The notes beneath the pieces were generated by a model that saw nothing but the letters and a program-made list of their open reading frames with translations, was not told the origin of the DNA and searched no databases. The position numbers and the translations under genes are program-made. This document shows positions 11,813 to 24,061 of a DNA stretch of 64,000 nt, in pieces; the first letter of the stretch is position 1, and every line of letters starts with the position of its first letter. Source of the stretch: Apoda limacodes (Eukaryota; Arthropoda; Insecta; Lepidoptera; Limacodidae); the NCBI GenBank assembly GCA_946406115.1, contig OX291545.1:21199153-21263152 (forward strand), given 5' to 3'.

Positions 11813-12113
11813 GGACCAAGGCTGTTTACAAAAATTCAAAATTCAAAATTTCTTTATTTCATTACAAGAACATTATAACAAGGTTTGGGTCCCTCCTGTT
11901 AAGTTGTTAAACCTGTATTAGGAGAATCCCGCTCTTTCTGTCCATATTACACGTGTAACAATCTTATTTTTGTAAATGAATATCTATATAAATGGTTTAA
12001 CTTCTGGTTAGGGTCTTCTACGAATAAAAGGTCATGTGTTAATGTTGACTGTAGGGTAGTAAAGGCGTCAGGATAATTAATAATAGATTTATTCTTTGGA
12101 GCTTGTAGGTTTT

Positions 12114-12780
12114 TTATTTACTATAGATAAATATACTAGTCATTTTGTGGTCAGTGACTGTTGTATCTAGAACTGCGATTGTCGCTGAGAAGTTATTTGG
12201 ATCTAAGTCTGTTATGATGTGATCTAGGCAGCTGTTAATTCGTGTGTCAAATCTGTGACCGGTCGAGATAGATGTCTGAGTATTTGTCGTTGTGTCCATT
12301 CATTATATTGATATTTATGTCTCCTGTAATAATGATGTTTTTATGTTTTAAATGTGACAAGTACTCGTCGAGAGAGTCAATAAATTTTTCAGGATTTTTT
12401 TCAGAAGGAGAACGATATATGCAAATTATTTTACACGAAGGTGAAGAAATTTCTAGGCAAGAAGCTCCAGAAAGCATTATTTCATTGACTGTGTGTTCAA
12501 GGTTTTTTTTTACAAAAACTACAACTCCGTCATTTTGATTTATTTTCCTTTCAGAACTATAATTTAGGTAATCAGGTCTGGCTGGCAGTGGTCTGTTTGG
12601 ATTAATACGACATTCTGTCAAAACGATGATGTCAATATTTAGGTTTAGCATACTGAGATTGATAGGTCATCAATATTTGATTTATTATGAACACTTCTGA
12701 TATTTTGTGTAACAATTGATAGGTTGGGGGTGGTTAGAGGTAAATTTTTTGATAATTCTTCAATATGACAGTTAACTGCG
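12114..12780 (-). pseudogene. Retrotransposon ORF2 endonuclease (EEP/APE-type) domain, RT-less
   Basis: The minus strand gives LSIVTQNIRSV at the domain start (about 12740), then IDIIVLTECRI with the catalytic Glu, DGVVVFVKKNLEHTV, CIYRSPSEKNPEKFI, and NIIITGDININI with the catalytic Asp. After a frame change come TRINSCLDHIITD and a final TDHKMTS, where TDH holds the catalytic His. These are the classic blocks of the exonuclease-endonuclease-phosphatase fold that nicks target DNA for target-primed reverse transcription. The domain is broken by a stop after SISVC and a frameshift near 12290. No RT follows. The open frame upstream runs through the spacer duplication, but no real start codon can be chosen. 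Confidence 0.85.
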
Positions 12781-12867
12781 TTTATGTTGTTAGTATTGTC
12801 TATTTCTTGGATTAGGTGATTTTGCTTTTTATCCATTTGAGTTGTGTAAGTGTCGAGAGGGTTGCTT

Positions 12868-13330
12868 GCAGTAAAAACAGTAGGGTTGTATTGACAGTTA
12901 TATAGGTATGTATGTATGTATAATATATGGAGACAGTTATGCAGGTGTGTATGTAATTTTAATGTATATAGGTGTTTTGGTTGGTGTGTGGTATGTATAG
13001 TTTTTGAGTGTATAATTCTAAGTTTTTTTTTGGGAGTCACGAATTGTGTATATAGAAATATGCTTATTTATGTACATAGTAATATTCTTTCTAAGATTTT
13101 AGTGCAGTAAAAACAGTATGGTTGTATTTTAATTTGACAGTTATATAGATGTGTGTGTGTATAATAATATATGGAGACAGTTATGCAGGTGTGTATGTAA
13201 TTTTGATGTGTATAGGTGATTTGGTGTGTATGGTTTTTGAGTGTATTTTTCTAGGTATTTTGTTGGGAGTCACGGTTTGTGTATCCAGAAATATGTTTAT
13301 ATATGTACATAGTAATATTTTTTCTAAGGT
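12868..13330 (+). repeat. Tandem duplication (236-bp unit) between ORF1 and ORF2 of the retrotransposon
   Basis: Unit one starts at 12868 and unit two at 13104, both with GCAGTAAAAACAGTA. Shared blocks include ATATGGAGACAGTTATGCAG, GGGAGTCACG and TATGTACATAGTAATATT. The copies differ by small indels and substitutions, so the duplication is not recent. Confidence 0.9.
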
Positions 13331-13408
13331 TAATTAAGTGATGCTTACCGGTGTATTAAACCAAACTAGAAGGTAGGTTTTTTTTAATAAAAGTATATAT
13401 GATACAAG

Positions 13409-14335
13409 TCACTTATTCACTAGTTGTTGCACTTGAGATTCACTGGCGATGGTAATAATTGGAGAGTTGTCATCCAGGCGCAGGTATATTTTCCCGTAGT
13501 TGGTCCAGCAGTATTTATAGTTTTGGTCATTTTGATGTCTCTTGTGAGAAAGAAAAGTCTTGCTGATTTTGGTGTGAGATTCTCCGAGATATAAATTGGG
13601 ATATCCGGGTTAGTCTTAATTCCTTGGCACTAAGTTTATTTGATTTATTCATATGATTAAAACTTTTTGCGGCCCTTACGGTGTATAGTTTTGTGAAGGT
13701 GTCGGTAAATTCAACACACACAAATAGTGTACTTTTTTCTTTTTTGTCTTTATTTATTTTCATCCTTAATGTCCTTGACGTCCGATTTCCCAACGGTAAG
13801 TTTTAAGTTTTCAGATAATTTGAGCATCATACCTATTAGATCTTGTTTTGTCTCTTGGCCTTTTAGGGGGACATTTTTTATTTCAATGTTGGATTTTCTC
13901 TCCGCTCTTTGGTTTTCTTCTAATCTATTTTCTAAAATAATAATATTTTCTTGGTCTTTCTTTCTTTGCGTTTCTAGCTGCTCGATTTTTTGTTTGAGTT
14001 AAGTATTTTCTTAGCATAGTACTGTAATTGTGTCTTGAAAGGTGTTACTAAATTGTTGGATTTCTTTTGAGGTTGCTAAAATACTATTTGTCTGATCTTC
14101 TTTGCGCCTGAGAAAATTCATTAAATAATTCTTTTATGTCGCTTTTAAGATCCTTTATTATACTCTCCAATTGAGAATCATAGTTTTCATTTTCTCTTTT
14201 TTTTTTGAATCGGGTCATAACGTATTGCGGTGAGGTAGTGTTATCAACAGAGGATACGTCAGGTAAGGATTCTGAACTATCCGGAGAACGGAACATCATA
14301 AGAAAACAAACAGATAACTGTATAGTATTGCTCAC
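13409..14335 (-). pseudogene. Retrotransposon ORF1 (gag-like, coiled-coil) protein, broken
   Basis: The minus strand from 14297 reads FRSPDSSESLPDVSS, then a charged, probably coiled-coil stretch with IIKDLKSDIKELFNEFSQAQ. It continues in other frames through ENTQLKQKIEQLETQRK and NIEIKNVPLKGQETKQDLI. The C-terminal part has KLYTVRAAKSFN, YISENLT, NYKYCWTNYGKIYLRL and DNSPIITIASESQVQQL, with a stop near 13409. ORF1 proteins of this class bind element RNA and form ribonucleoprotein particles. Both the coiled coil and the conserved YK-(F/Y)-CW-x-x-x-GKI-(Y/F)-(L/V)-R block are visible. At least one in-frame stop near 14010 and frameshifts near 13610 and 13740 inactivate it. Related remnants lie at 32567-33180 and 40990-41461. 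Confidence 0.8.
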
Positions 14336-14480
14336 GCAGGCTCGTAGCGTTCACGTCTCGTTCCGTAGCTCGTAGCAGCGTAGCACGGTGCGTGGTGGGG
14401 CGGCGGGTCACTGTCAGGAGCTACGCGTGATATATTTTGTAGCTGAATGCGAGACAAGGTTAGCAATTATTGACACTGTC
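14336..14480 (-). other. GC-richer 5' leader of the retrotransposon
   Basis: This short GC-rich patch (CACGCAGGCTCGTAGCG, GGGGCGGCGGGTCACTG) stands directly upstream of ORF1 on the minus strand. In non-LTR elements the internal promoter lies in such a leader; no specific promoter motif is claimed. Confidence 0.4.
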
Positions 14481-14910
14481 TCTTTTCATCGAGGAGGTGA
14501 AAGCATTAATTTCAAAAGCTCGCCCCTACTCCACTAAATGATAACTCAATTATTGCTGTCGTTGCCGATGCCCTCTTCTTCGGTTTGCTGTCGAAAGTCA
14601 CTCCTCCAAACTGTATAAAAGGAAAAGAGAACCCTACCTGAAACTTTAAGATTCGTTTCAGGCCTAAGCTCCTAATTTATAAAACCGGTCGAAAGATGAA
14701 CAAAAGAAAAAGTAAACCAAATGCAGAAAGTTGAAAGAGGATCTTCTCTCGTCTCATGTTTTATCAGCTCCTAAATATTATAAAAATAATATGTTATAAA
14801 ATGTTTAATACCTTGTTATTGAAGGGATGTTCAAATACACAATTACCTTATCTAATACACTTTTAATAATTTAAACTTTTAAAATTATTACTTATTTATT
14901 TGTCTTCTGA

Positions 14911-15000
14911 TCGGTCGTCTCCGGACGAGAGCTAACGAAAAACTTTCTATTTTCTAGAGTCCTTTTTTATTAGACCGGTCGTCTCGGGACGAAAGCTAAC
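14911..15000 (+). repeat. Pair of 26-bp direct repeats, 64 bp apart
   Basis: GGTCGTCTCCGGACGAGAGC and GGTCGTCTCGGGACGAAAGC, each followed by TAAC, sit at 14911-14936 and 14975-15000, immediately before the long hairpin. Confidence 0.75.
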
Positions 15001-15009
15001 AATTAACTG

Positions 15010-15388
15010 ACTTAAATTCCTACACAATTCTTCATCTGAACTTTCAGCAAACACCCACTTCGTAGGATAAAATTAAGTTACGTTTGTTAAAATCTCCACT
15101 ATAACCCAAGATAAGAGTTTTCACGATTTTTTGTTCCAAATATTATTGCAATATTGCAAATAGTTTTGCCAGCCCTAACAAATCCGAGAGAAAACGTATT
15201 ATACTGTGGATTTATGGTTTTTGGACTTACACGACGATTAACTCGCACATGTAAAGATTTGGAACAAAAAATCGTGAAAACTCTTATCTTGGGTTCTAGT
15301 GGAGATTTTAACAAACGTAACTTGATTTTATCCTACGAAGTGGGTGTTTGCTGAAAGTTCAGATGAAGAATTGTGTAGGATTTTAAGT
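15010..15388. repeat. Nearly perfect 132-bp inverted repeat (hairpin) with 115-nt loop
   Basis: Arm 15010-15141 and arm 15257-15388 are reverse complements with only three mismatches noted by eye. Landmarks in the left arm are TACACAATTCTTCATCTGAA, CAAACACCCACTTCGTAGGA and CACGATTTTTTGTTCCAAAT. Transcribed from either strand, it would fold into a long double-stranded RNA. Short open frames run through both arms (ending VFAESSDEELCR on the right), which suggests the arms are copies of a piece of some coding element. The loop is not related to the arms. Confidence 0.9.
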
Positions 15389-15389
15389 T

Positions 15390-18300
15390 ATGCCAGAATT
15401 GAACTTTTTAATTTTTTCAAGGAAAACTTTGACCCTTTTTATTTAGAAAAATCCATAAAATCATGTTACCCTAACAATAACACTCTATATAATTCATCCA
15501 ATAAGATTTTCTTATTTTGGATAAAATTTTATATAATTATTTATAAATTATTCATTTATTTGTTATATAACTTCTTTGGTTATAAATAAGATTTACAAAT
15601 AAATAGTTCTCATCCGATTATTCCCATTATTTTTATGATTTTCCACAAATCTGCATATTGTTGACATTAAACGTTCGAAAACTATTATCTTATTTTAAAT
15701 TGTATACTCTTAAAATGTCTAATTTCACTCTAGAATAATCAGTCAGAATGTTGATTTTAAATTGATTTAAGATGTTGATAGTTTCTAACAAATTAAATCA
15801 ATAATATTTGTTTCCTATTTTGTGTCAACCCTTAGGTTTGAATGTTTCAAATACGTGTTACTGATATTCCTGCTAGACGTAGAGATTTTTTTTAGGCACA
15901 TATACGAAACTCGGCCAGTTTAACTTGGCCTGTGAAAACAATTTAGTACTGCGTCTGTAAAACTTTACTTAACTCCGATAAAGATTGAAGCTTGTGTGCC
16001 CTTTGTCGAGTTCTAGGCAAAATTAAATATTGGAATGATTTTACATACCTGTAGGATCACTTCATGAATAAGTGAAGTCTACAGATTACATAATAAATAA
16101 CTGTAGATGGTATCCAGGACAGATTATTTTATTTGTAACAAAAGTAAATAAATAAAAAATAAACTGATTTTCTTATATCAATTTTCACTGTAGTAGGAGC
16201 TTAGGTGCGCAAAGCGCTTTAAGGAATAGAGGTCACGTCTCTAGTCACCATGCGTTGCCTACGCGTTAGACTGGTCGACCTACACTTACGCCTGTAAGGA
16301 CAGTTCAGCTTACGCTATCCGTTGAAGCGGCTTATAATCATGCTATGCTAACAAAATGTCTAAGCTCTCATAAGGAAATTCCTCCATACATTAATCGAGG
16401 GATAAAAAACTATAATAAGATTATAGTTATATATATAAGATTACATATTTATATATATATTGCAAGTTATTACCTTCCAAAGTTGAACAGTTTTTGTCCA
16501 CTCCTCCTAACTTTTAGATTGCGTGTTCTAAAAATCACAATGGTAGATAATTTTTTTTGAACATTTTTGAGTTCCAAGTTTTTCAGATAGGTATCTATAA
16601 TAATTCTCATTTAACGGAGCCCTTACTTAATGCATGTTGTCCAGTTTAACAATAAATAATTTTGTTCTTCCGACAAGTTTTCAGGTGAGCATAATTAAAT
16701 TCTAGTTAAGCTGAGGCGAGCATTATTTTCGGAATAAACCCGGAATTCCAGCGACTTTTCCGTCCTCATTATGTAGTCCGCAAGCGTTCTAACTAGATAC
16801 CTACCAACAAAGGTTGCCTACATTGCGTAAAAGCCATATTTTCGTTTTTGTGAAAAAGGACAAGAGGGTAGAGACAGTTTATTTAATGTAAAGGGAAATC
16901 AGTTTAAAATAATACGGACAAGGAGAACTCATGTAGAGTATCTGTGCTTAAACATACATACCTACTAAATGTTTCATTTTAATTTTGTGAGATTTACAGT
17001 ATTTAAATTGACTTACTCCAACTGGGAATATAAATATTCGTGCATTCTGGGTAGGCTTCGATTTCTTTTTATTGTGTACTTGTTATTTTTATTTTCACTA
17101 CACACACACAATAAGAGTAGGTACCATCAGTTTTTTCAGTTCGTTACCTTGATCCGGGGCGATTTGGACCTCAGTCTTCTTATTTATACATAAACTAAAT
17201 TTCAGCCCTGTACTCTATATGTCTCTATATAGATCTTTGTATTTTTGCTGAGTCAAAAAAGTTAACGATATATATTGTTTTTATGATTTAAAATGAATCT
17301 TGTAATTCATTCATATTTAAAATAAACATTATTCTATAATTCTTGGCAAAATATTGTTAAGGCTACACCCTAGACAAAATGTATGGTTTTTTTCCGCTTC
17401 TTTATATAATCGATTCCACCTGTTATTAGCTATTATCCTGTTTCTTGTGTGTATTTAATTACGTTTCCAAAACACTTTCCACATCATCATAAAACTAAAC
17501 ATACTTGTCGGTACTATACGACGATTTCGTACATTCTGTAGATCATCGTGGTGTGTGTAATCATTCCCCGATGTAAGACCGAAACAATAAACTACAAGAA
17601 GAATACGGTTTTTTACCAGCAAACTTGGTGGTTGACCACATATTATGTACGCCAGTAAAGGTTCAAATTTTCAAGATTGAAATTTAAAATTCAAAATCCT
17701 ATATATAATAAACAATAAGGATGTTTCTGTTTATTTACGTAGTTTAGAAATGTATATCATCAATTGTGTTGAATTATAATCATGTGAATATCACGTTACT
17801 TTAAATTACAAAGGACTAGATTTAACCGATAGAGGTTGGAGAGATGGATTTTAATAAAGAACTATTCCTATAAAAGGCAAAGTTTAAATCTTACTAGAAG
17901 TTTATGGGTGACGCTAGATCTCGAGAGCACCGCAGCCGTAAAAACTTGTATTCCAGATGGCTGAGTAATAAAACAAAGTTATTCTAGAATCTTCGAAGTT
18001 CAAGAAAAGTATTTTCTGATCAAGTTAATTGAATTTTTATTTATTTGTATGAAATCTTTGAGCAAAACGATATTCGATATGTGCTGGTTAAGCTTAGTTA
18101 GTATAATAAAACACCACATAGTATTTTTTTTATATAAATATGAATTTAACGCATACTTTCTTTTTACTTCTATAACACTCTAAGAGTATCTATTTTTTTT
18201 AACAACCATATACTTTTAAAGTTGTAAAAAACTACTAGTGGCATATAAAGTGGCCTAATCCATCAATCTTACAATACACAAATTTTCATAGAATTGAGAT

Positions 18301-18400
18301 ATACATATTAACCTCGAGCCAAACTTGTGCCTGCAACAATTCACAAAAAACTTTAACGGTTTTTATTTAGATATCCGCAATAATTCTTAACCTTTTTTTT
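15390..18400. other. AT-rich stretch, no gene recognised
   Basis: A less AT-rich patch at about 16195-16335 reads like an old dispersed repeat but could not be assigned. Short AT dinucleotide runs occur near 16425-16465. A frame at 15344-15589 continues from the hairpin arm and then becomes very rich in Ile, Phe and Tyr. Confidence 0.5.
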
Positions 18401-18403
18401 TCT

Positions 18404-18556
18404 TTTTTTATACCACTAAGGTGTTAAACAAGCACACGGTCCGCCTGATGGTAAGCGGTCACCGTGGCCTATGGACGCTTGTAACACCCCCTGGTGTTGC
18501 CGACCCTTTAAAAAATCCAATAACTTCTTTCTTGAAGAACCCCATACCTGCTGAAC
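18404..18556 (-). mobile_element. Jockey-like retrotransposon, 3'-terminal fragment
   Basis: On the minus strand this reads GGTATGGGGTTCTTCAAGAA, then AAAGGGTCGGCAACACC, GTCCATAGGCCACGGTGACC, GCTTACCATCAGGCGGACCG and finally CACCTTAGTGGTATAAAAAA. The same order ends the copies at 28268-29590 and 57586-58025. It is a severely 5'-truncated copy, as expected from incomplete reverse transcription. Confidence 0.9.
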
Positions 18557-18559
18557 CGT

Positions 18560-21110
18560 AACCTAATATATGTACGACATGCACTTGGTCTTTTTTTATT
18601 TTCTATTTTCGTTTGAGGTCGCAACCACAGAAATGCCCTGCCTGCTGACAGAGTTAATACTGTAAGTTATTTTTATCCTCACTACTTATCCAGAATTTGA
18701 AGACAATCAGCAAATATACGTACGTATGAAACATATTTTATGACTAAACTATCTAACTATAGTTGTACTACTAAATTTACGATGGTAAATACTCGAACTT
18801 CTGGTATCACTGTTTAGCAAAAACTGTTTATTTTTCTTTTCTATTGAGTCTATTGATCTTTTGTGCTATACTACCAGCCAAGTTACGTGACGTTATATAA
18901 TGATAGAACATACAGCGTCTTTATAACAGGACTTCACGACCTACCGGTAGGACAAGCTTTTTCCGACAAGTAAAGAATTTCTGGGTCTTCTAGCAGGATG
19001 AAAATTTGATTTCTATGTAACGCTGTTTCTTCTCTCTAGTAGCAAGTTTTTGAATCTCGTTACTATGAGCGATAAGAGTATATTAATCTGAATTTAATTA
19101 TGAAGAACTGTAAAACTTCTTAAAATAGTAACAAAACGACTAAAAACTTTATGACGAACAGAAAACGTAAATCATCAAAACAAGATTGCACTAATGCTAT
19201 ATATAACAACCAGTAATGCTTTCTATATCTGCAACAAAAAAGTTTTGTGACATTTTCATACATTTTTCGAAATAGCTAAAAATATTTATTTTTTTACGTT
19301 TTTCACTCCAATATATAAAAAAAAATGTAAAATTAGCAAAAACTTAATCAACAAAAACTTCATATAATTATCGAATCGAATAGTTGAGTAATGCAATGTA
19401 TAGAGGTGAACAATCGGTTAGATATACAAAAACATTTTTGGCCAAGCTAAAACGAAAACGCTTCGCTCCGCTCGATTAAAGATGTGACAAGACAATCTAA
19501 TGACCATTTAAAACATACAAAAGCATATGCTATCCTGACAAAAATAATTCTACAAATATCTTAAAAATACTCTGTTTATAGTTTATATATAACTAATAAT
19601 TTGACTAAGTAGTTTCAAAGATTACGTACTACATCTAAACTTACAAACTATACCTTTTAATGATATTATATAGTGCAGATATGAAACAAATTACCATCAG
19701 GTAATACGCGATTTTTCTTTCGCTTACAACCAACTTAATCATAAACTGAATAAGGATAAATTAAGAGAAAACCTAGTACACAACATAATCTAACTCTTTA
19801 TCAAATTTCACCTAAATCTGTTTAGCGGTTTATGTGCGTTTGGCTTAAAATAGCGTATAATTTGCTACCCCTTCTATACGGCTAATCCAGCGCTATAACT
19901 AATAGTATTTTTTTCAGTTAAAGTGAAGCGTCATTCTTGGTTTGTAGTTGGTATAGTACATCCGGACGAACTGATTATTGCTGTTAAAAAAACACGGGAC
20001 TTACTGGGATAAAGAATTAATTGAAGTCCAATGAAAATCGAATGTGTCTTAATTCTTAAATCAAAATTCTTATATGTAGTACACCTCGATGGAATAACTT
20101 ATTAGAGGGACAGCGAACAAAATAAAGCAAGGGAAGCAAGGGTAACGAAGTGTGTCACTGGCAGACTCTCAGACCCACGTCATACACACAGGCCCAGTAT
20201 TGTAAAATACACAATTCAATAAAATGCCTCAGAGATTATTTTTCTGATTCTCATTACATCCGAGTGCAATAAAAGCTTTTTCAATTAAAATGTGTTACAA
20301 CAATAGTCACTTCTTTTTAATAGTATTGCGTATTGAGTAAATCTGTTGTGTTATGTTGGAAGGATTTTACTGAAGTGAAAGCACATCGTGCAAATACGAA
20401 AAAGAATTTATTCATAGGTAATTTTAGACTGAACTGCTTGAGTTTTAATCACTGATCTATGTATTCTTTTATGCCTTCTGTGATATCGCTATATTTACAA
20501 AAAGTAGTGTGAATACTGACTATAAACATTAAATTTATGTAAGTACTACTACGGCTACTGTGAGCTGCAGAGCTAATAGCCAGGCCATAGGTTGATTGAA
20601 CTGATAAAATATTTGGAAGGAAAAGGTATTTAGGGAAAAGTTCCCAAACTTAGTGAGGACCAAGGGAAGTCGGTAGAACAAAGCAGGTAAGACCTGTCCA
20701 TTTTTAAAATCTAAGAATGAGGTTAATACCTCATGTCCAGCAATGAGAATCTAACAGCTGATATTTATTATTCTTTAAGACATATAACAATTTATAAAAC
20801 GTAATAAATGTACACAGAAGCCAAAAGTTTTAAATAGCTCTAAATAAAATAATGTCTTTGATACTTTCAATTAACTACATATGATATAATATGTTGTTTC
20901 TGGAAAACAAACAATCAATTTTATTCTTCTGAATATTTTTCACGAAATATTTAACGGATACATTAAGCCATATCAATTTGGTGAACACGTACATATACTA
21001 TATTGTACCAAATCAAATAAGATTTCGCTACCAGAGTAATTTTAATAATGTTGTTAGGTTTAGAAATGTAACGAAACCGATGTAAAGTAAGATATTTTCT
21101 TTAGAGACTA
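18560..21110. other. AT-rich stretch, no gene recognised
   Basis: No coding signal was seen. A scrap at about 20165-20220 (CAGACCCACGTCATACACAC) has a weak counterpart at about 33629-33650 (CAGACCCACGTCAAATACAG), perhaps a dispersed repeat. Confidence 0.5.
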
Positions 21111-21117
21111 AATTCAG

Positions 21118-21300
21118 AATATTAAGGTTCCGTACATTGGACTGAGGGGTAAGTTTTTTTTTTCATGCACCCCATCGTATGGGATATCGTTGAATAGGGC
21201 TTTAAAATGTATTTGAAGTTGCTAAGTTTTTTTTTTATCTTTACGTTATTTGCTTCCAAAGAAGAAAGATTTTGAGCCCTCTCCCTCTAACTTTTGCACC
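21118..21300 (+). repeat. Fragment of the GGTTCCGTACC-type repeat
   Basis: Begins AAGGTTCCGTAC and contains CACCCCATCGTATGGGATATCG, the diverged equivalent of the ACCCCATAGTGTGGGGTGTC block in the 5.5-kb copy. Confidence 0.55.
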
Positions 21301-21469
21301 ACGTGATCTTTAAAACTAAAAATAATCTAGGACTGTACAAATACTTCCAACAAAAATTAGTTTGAACAAAATAGGTTCACAGGTTTTTAAGAAATCAACA
21401 AATAAAGAGAAATGTATCAAGGAAATTTTTATCCCAGCAATGAGTGACAGGGTGTAATAAGATTGTTAA

Positions 21470-21620
21470 ACGTGGGATGTAAGTCATCAATTACACCACG
21501 AGATATTTAGGCACACGAACGAGCGAACTGAGCGAGAGTGCCTATAGTTCGAGAGTGGAATTGATCTCTTGCACCTGAGTTAAGCACTCCACTTTTCATC
21601 ACGTCTGCGAGAGAACCAGA
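21470..21620 (+). repeat. Lepidopteran dispersed repeat (ACGAGATATTTAGGCACACG block)
   Basis: The block ACGAGATATTTAGGCACACG, then GAGAGTGCCTATAGTTCGAG, AGTGGAATTGATCTC and CACTCCACTTTTCATCACG is one I associate with dispersed lepidopteran repeats. It has no coding capacity and only one copy in this window. Confidence 0.45.
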
Positions 21621-21629
21621 GGAAACAAA

Positions 21630-23510
21630 AAAACTCATTTTCAGTCCGCCATTTAGTAAAATCGTCATACGCTTTCATATAGCTTTCTTTTGATATTGGG
21701 GTACCAGATTTTCTACAATTACCTTTGCTTCAACTTTTATTGATTCTGATGCAAATCCAAGTCATCATCGCTTGAACACATCATTTTTACATTCAAATTA
21801 TGTTTACAACAACGATTTTAACAACTAAATCTGCTTGCCGCCAATTTCTTTTCGTTCGATTTTTTTTTTGGTCATGGTGGTGCGATTGTTTGATTAAAAA
21901 TTACTTGATAAATAGTGAAACTCTTGTTCGACCCTTAAATTTACTTAGATCCCAAGGGATGTAAATTTTACATCCTGCATTTCGTGTTAAATCTGGCTAT
22001 TTTCAGTGCATTAATGATGAAAAATACGTTATTTTTTTTTTTATAACAAGGAACACGATATATAAATTAGATATGTTTGCAAAGTTTTACAATTTAGTAA
22101 TATAAACTTCAACTGTTATCTACGTATATGTTAAATGATACAATATGACATTCTATAAACAAAATGAGAAGAGTAACATAACCGACGTCTTGCATTATTT
22201 CTTGTTTCCACATTTTATAAGCACAATTATTTTTATGAAGACATTTTTGTTGGTTAACATGAACATTTTTCCTCGAAACCCCACGTCGCTGTAAATATAA
22301 GGATAAATTTGATCTTGTTTACCTTATTGAAATGGTTCATTTCGTTCTAAAATAAGGTTTAATTTTTTTAACATATTTTTAAAATGTGAAATTAACAATA
22401 AGACGTAGTGTTTGGTAGAATTTTATTTAAATTGCAACTAAATATTCAAAAAAGCTGTTTGGAACAATGAGGGATGAAACGCATGGACATACATAGGTAT
22501 ATAGGATATGCTAAGGATTCAGGAAGGAAATAAAATCAGAATAAGCTGTGTACAAATTAAGAAAATAAATTCACTCGATGAACCAGGCATTGTACGGAGT
22601 GAGCCGAAAGGGTTAGTTAGTTCATTAGCGATGGCTTAGCGATCAAATCTTGGCTATGAGCTAGGACTGGTATCTTTGTATTTCCACATAACTGCGACTT
22701 TGGTAATTTTTAGTTTCAAATCAACCGTGTCTATAAAAGTAACTCTTACTACACTTATCTTTAATTTAATGACAATCCTAAACAAAATTGTCCATTTTTA
22801 CGCCGGCAGACTTTTTTTATAAGTTTTCCATTGGTCACAAATGCTCTTTGCCAGGCGATAATCTTGAAAAACATTTTTCGACTTATTGCTTCTTCATAAA
22901 AAGATTATTATTAATTCGGGATAGTTTCATAGTAATGACTTAACGCTGTTATAGCAGAAATAGATGTTATAACATTAAACTTTTTACATCTTTTTATTTT
23001 TACAAAAATTCACTAGATAATTTAGCTCAAAAATTTAAACTTAATTCTTGTGTAAATTCATATAAAATTTGCTATTGTGCAAGTAGCTTGTGAGATATCA
23101 AATGTATGTGCCAATTATTCTCGTATAAGTTACAGCTAAAGTGGATCCTTTTACTTAAGCAAACAAAGTGTTTGACTAAGTACTATAGACTAGACTAGGG
23201 AAAATTTACGCTATTGGTAGAATGGATGTTTGCTCAACAGGATTAACAGAAAAAATTAGAGATCTTTACCAACGTTGTGTATAATCATAAGTGAATTAGT
23301 TTTTCATTATATTAAATTTGAAAAGAATTTAATAGATGTATATGAAAAATGATCAGCGCCACGTGTTGGTGTAGATAAATTAGAAATGGTATCATAGAAG
23401 AAGAACAGATTAATATTTAGAGAGATAAATTGAGAGAATCAGGCTGATTTTATGGAGAAGGAAAATGAGCTACATGATATCTGCCTTGTCTCCGGATAGT
23501 CGACACATAC
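21630..23510. other. AT-rich stretch, no gene recognised
   Basis: No family motif or strong inverted repeat was found. Runs of A or T interrupt every frame. Confidence 0.55.
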
Positions 23511-23514
23511 AAAA

Positions 23515-23920
23515 AAAAACCGGCCAAGTGCGAAACTTATTATATATTGTTGTATGTTTTTAAAAATATTTTTATTACATGATGTAACAAAAAATTACGA
23601 TTTCCACAAGTTTTCCTTTATCTGTGCTATAAGACGTTGCTTCGTACTAAATTTCAAGATTCTGAGTTTACGGGAAGTAACCCTGTAGGTTTTGATTCCC
23701 TTGCGAGTTTCGAAAATTTGCGGCATAAACGGCTGTATCTTTTGATTGCGTTGGCTTAGAACACACAGCTCCAAGGGACAGTAGACTTGAGTATTTGGTA
23801 CAAATTTTGGATTGATACCTCCACGCGTTCCTGAGAAAAAGGGTCTTGACAGACGGATGGACGGACAATCCTATAAGGGTACCGTTTTTTTTCCTTTTGA
23901 GGTACGGAACCCTAAAAATT
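23515..23920 (-). repeat. GGTTCCGTACC/CCGGCCAAGTGCG repeat, minus orientation, complete ends
   Basis: It starts with AAACCGGCCAAGTGCGAAAC and ends with CTTTTGAGGTACGGAACCCT. Near the right end GACGGATGGACGGACAATCC and TATAAGGGTACCG match the interior of the plus-strand copy at 52328-52856 in reverse orientation. A 66-codon minus frame inside it is a by-product. Confidence 0.75.
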
Positions 23921-24061
23921 ATCTAGGTGAGCCCTAAACGGTGTGACTTAAGATTACTCGATTTTATTTTAGCTTTCGAAAGGAAAATATACAGTGACGT
24001 GTCTATATAGCTTAATTCAAATAATATATTGACCTCAAATAGTTAGTAGTATGCCTAAAAA

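Larger units (their letters stand above)
11832..14480 (-). mobile_element. CR1/L2-like non-LTR retrotransposon lacking its reverse transcriptase
   Basis: Read on the minus strand, the parts follow in the expected order. There is a GC-richer 5' leader (about 14480-14336), ORF1 (14335-13409), a spacer carrying a 236-bp tandem duplication, an apurinic-type endonuclease domain (about 12780-12114), and then a short 3' region. The 3' region ends near 11832 in AATAAAGAAATTTTG followed by TTGAATTTTGAA-like repeats, a tail typical of this class. The RT domain that should follow the endonuclease is missing: only about 280 bp separate the endonuclease C-terminus from the tail. The element is therefore an internal deletion derivative that kept both ends. 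Confidence 0.8.
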
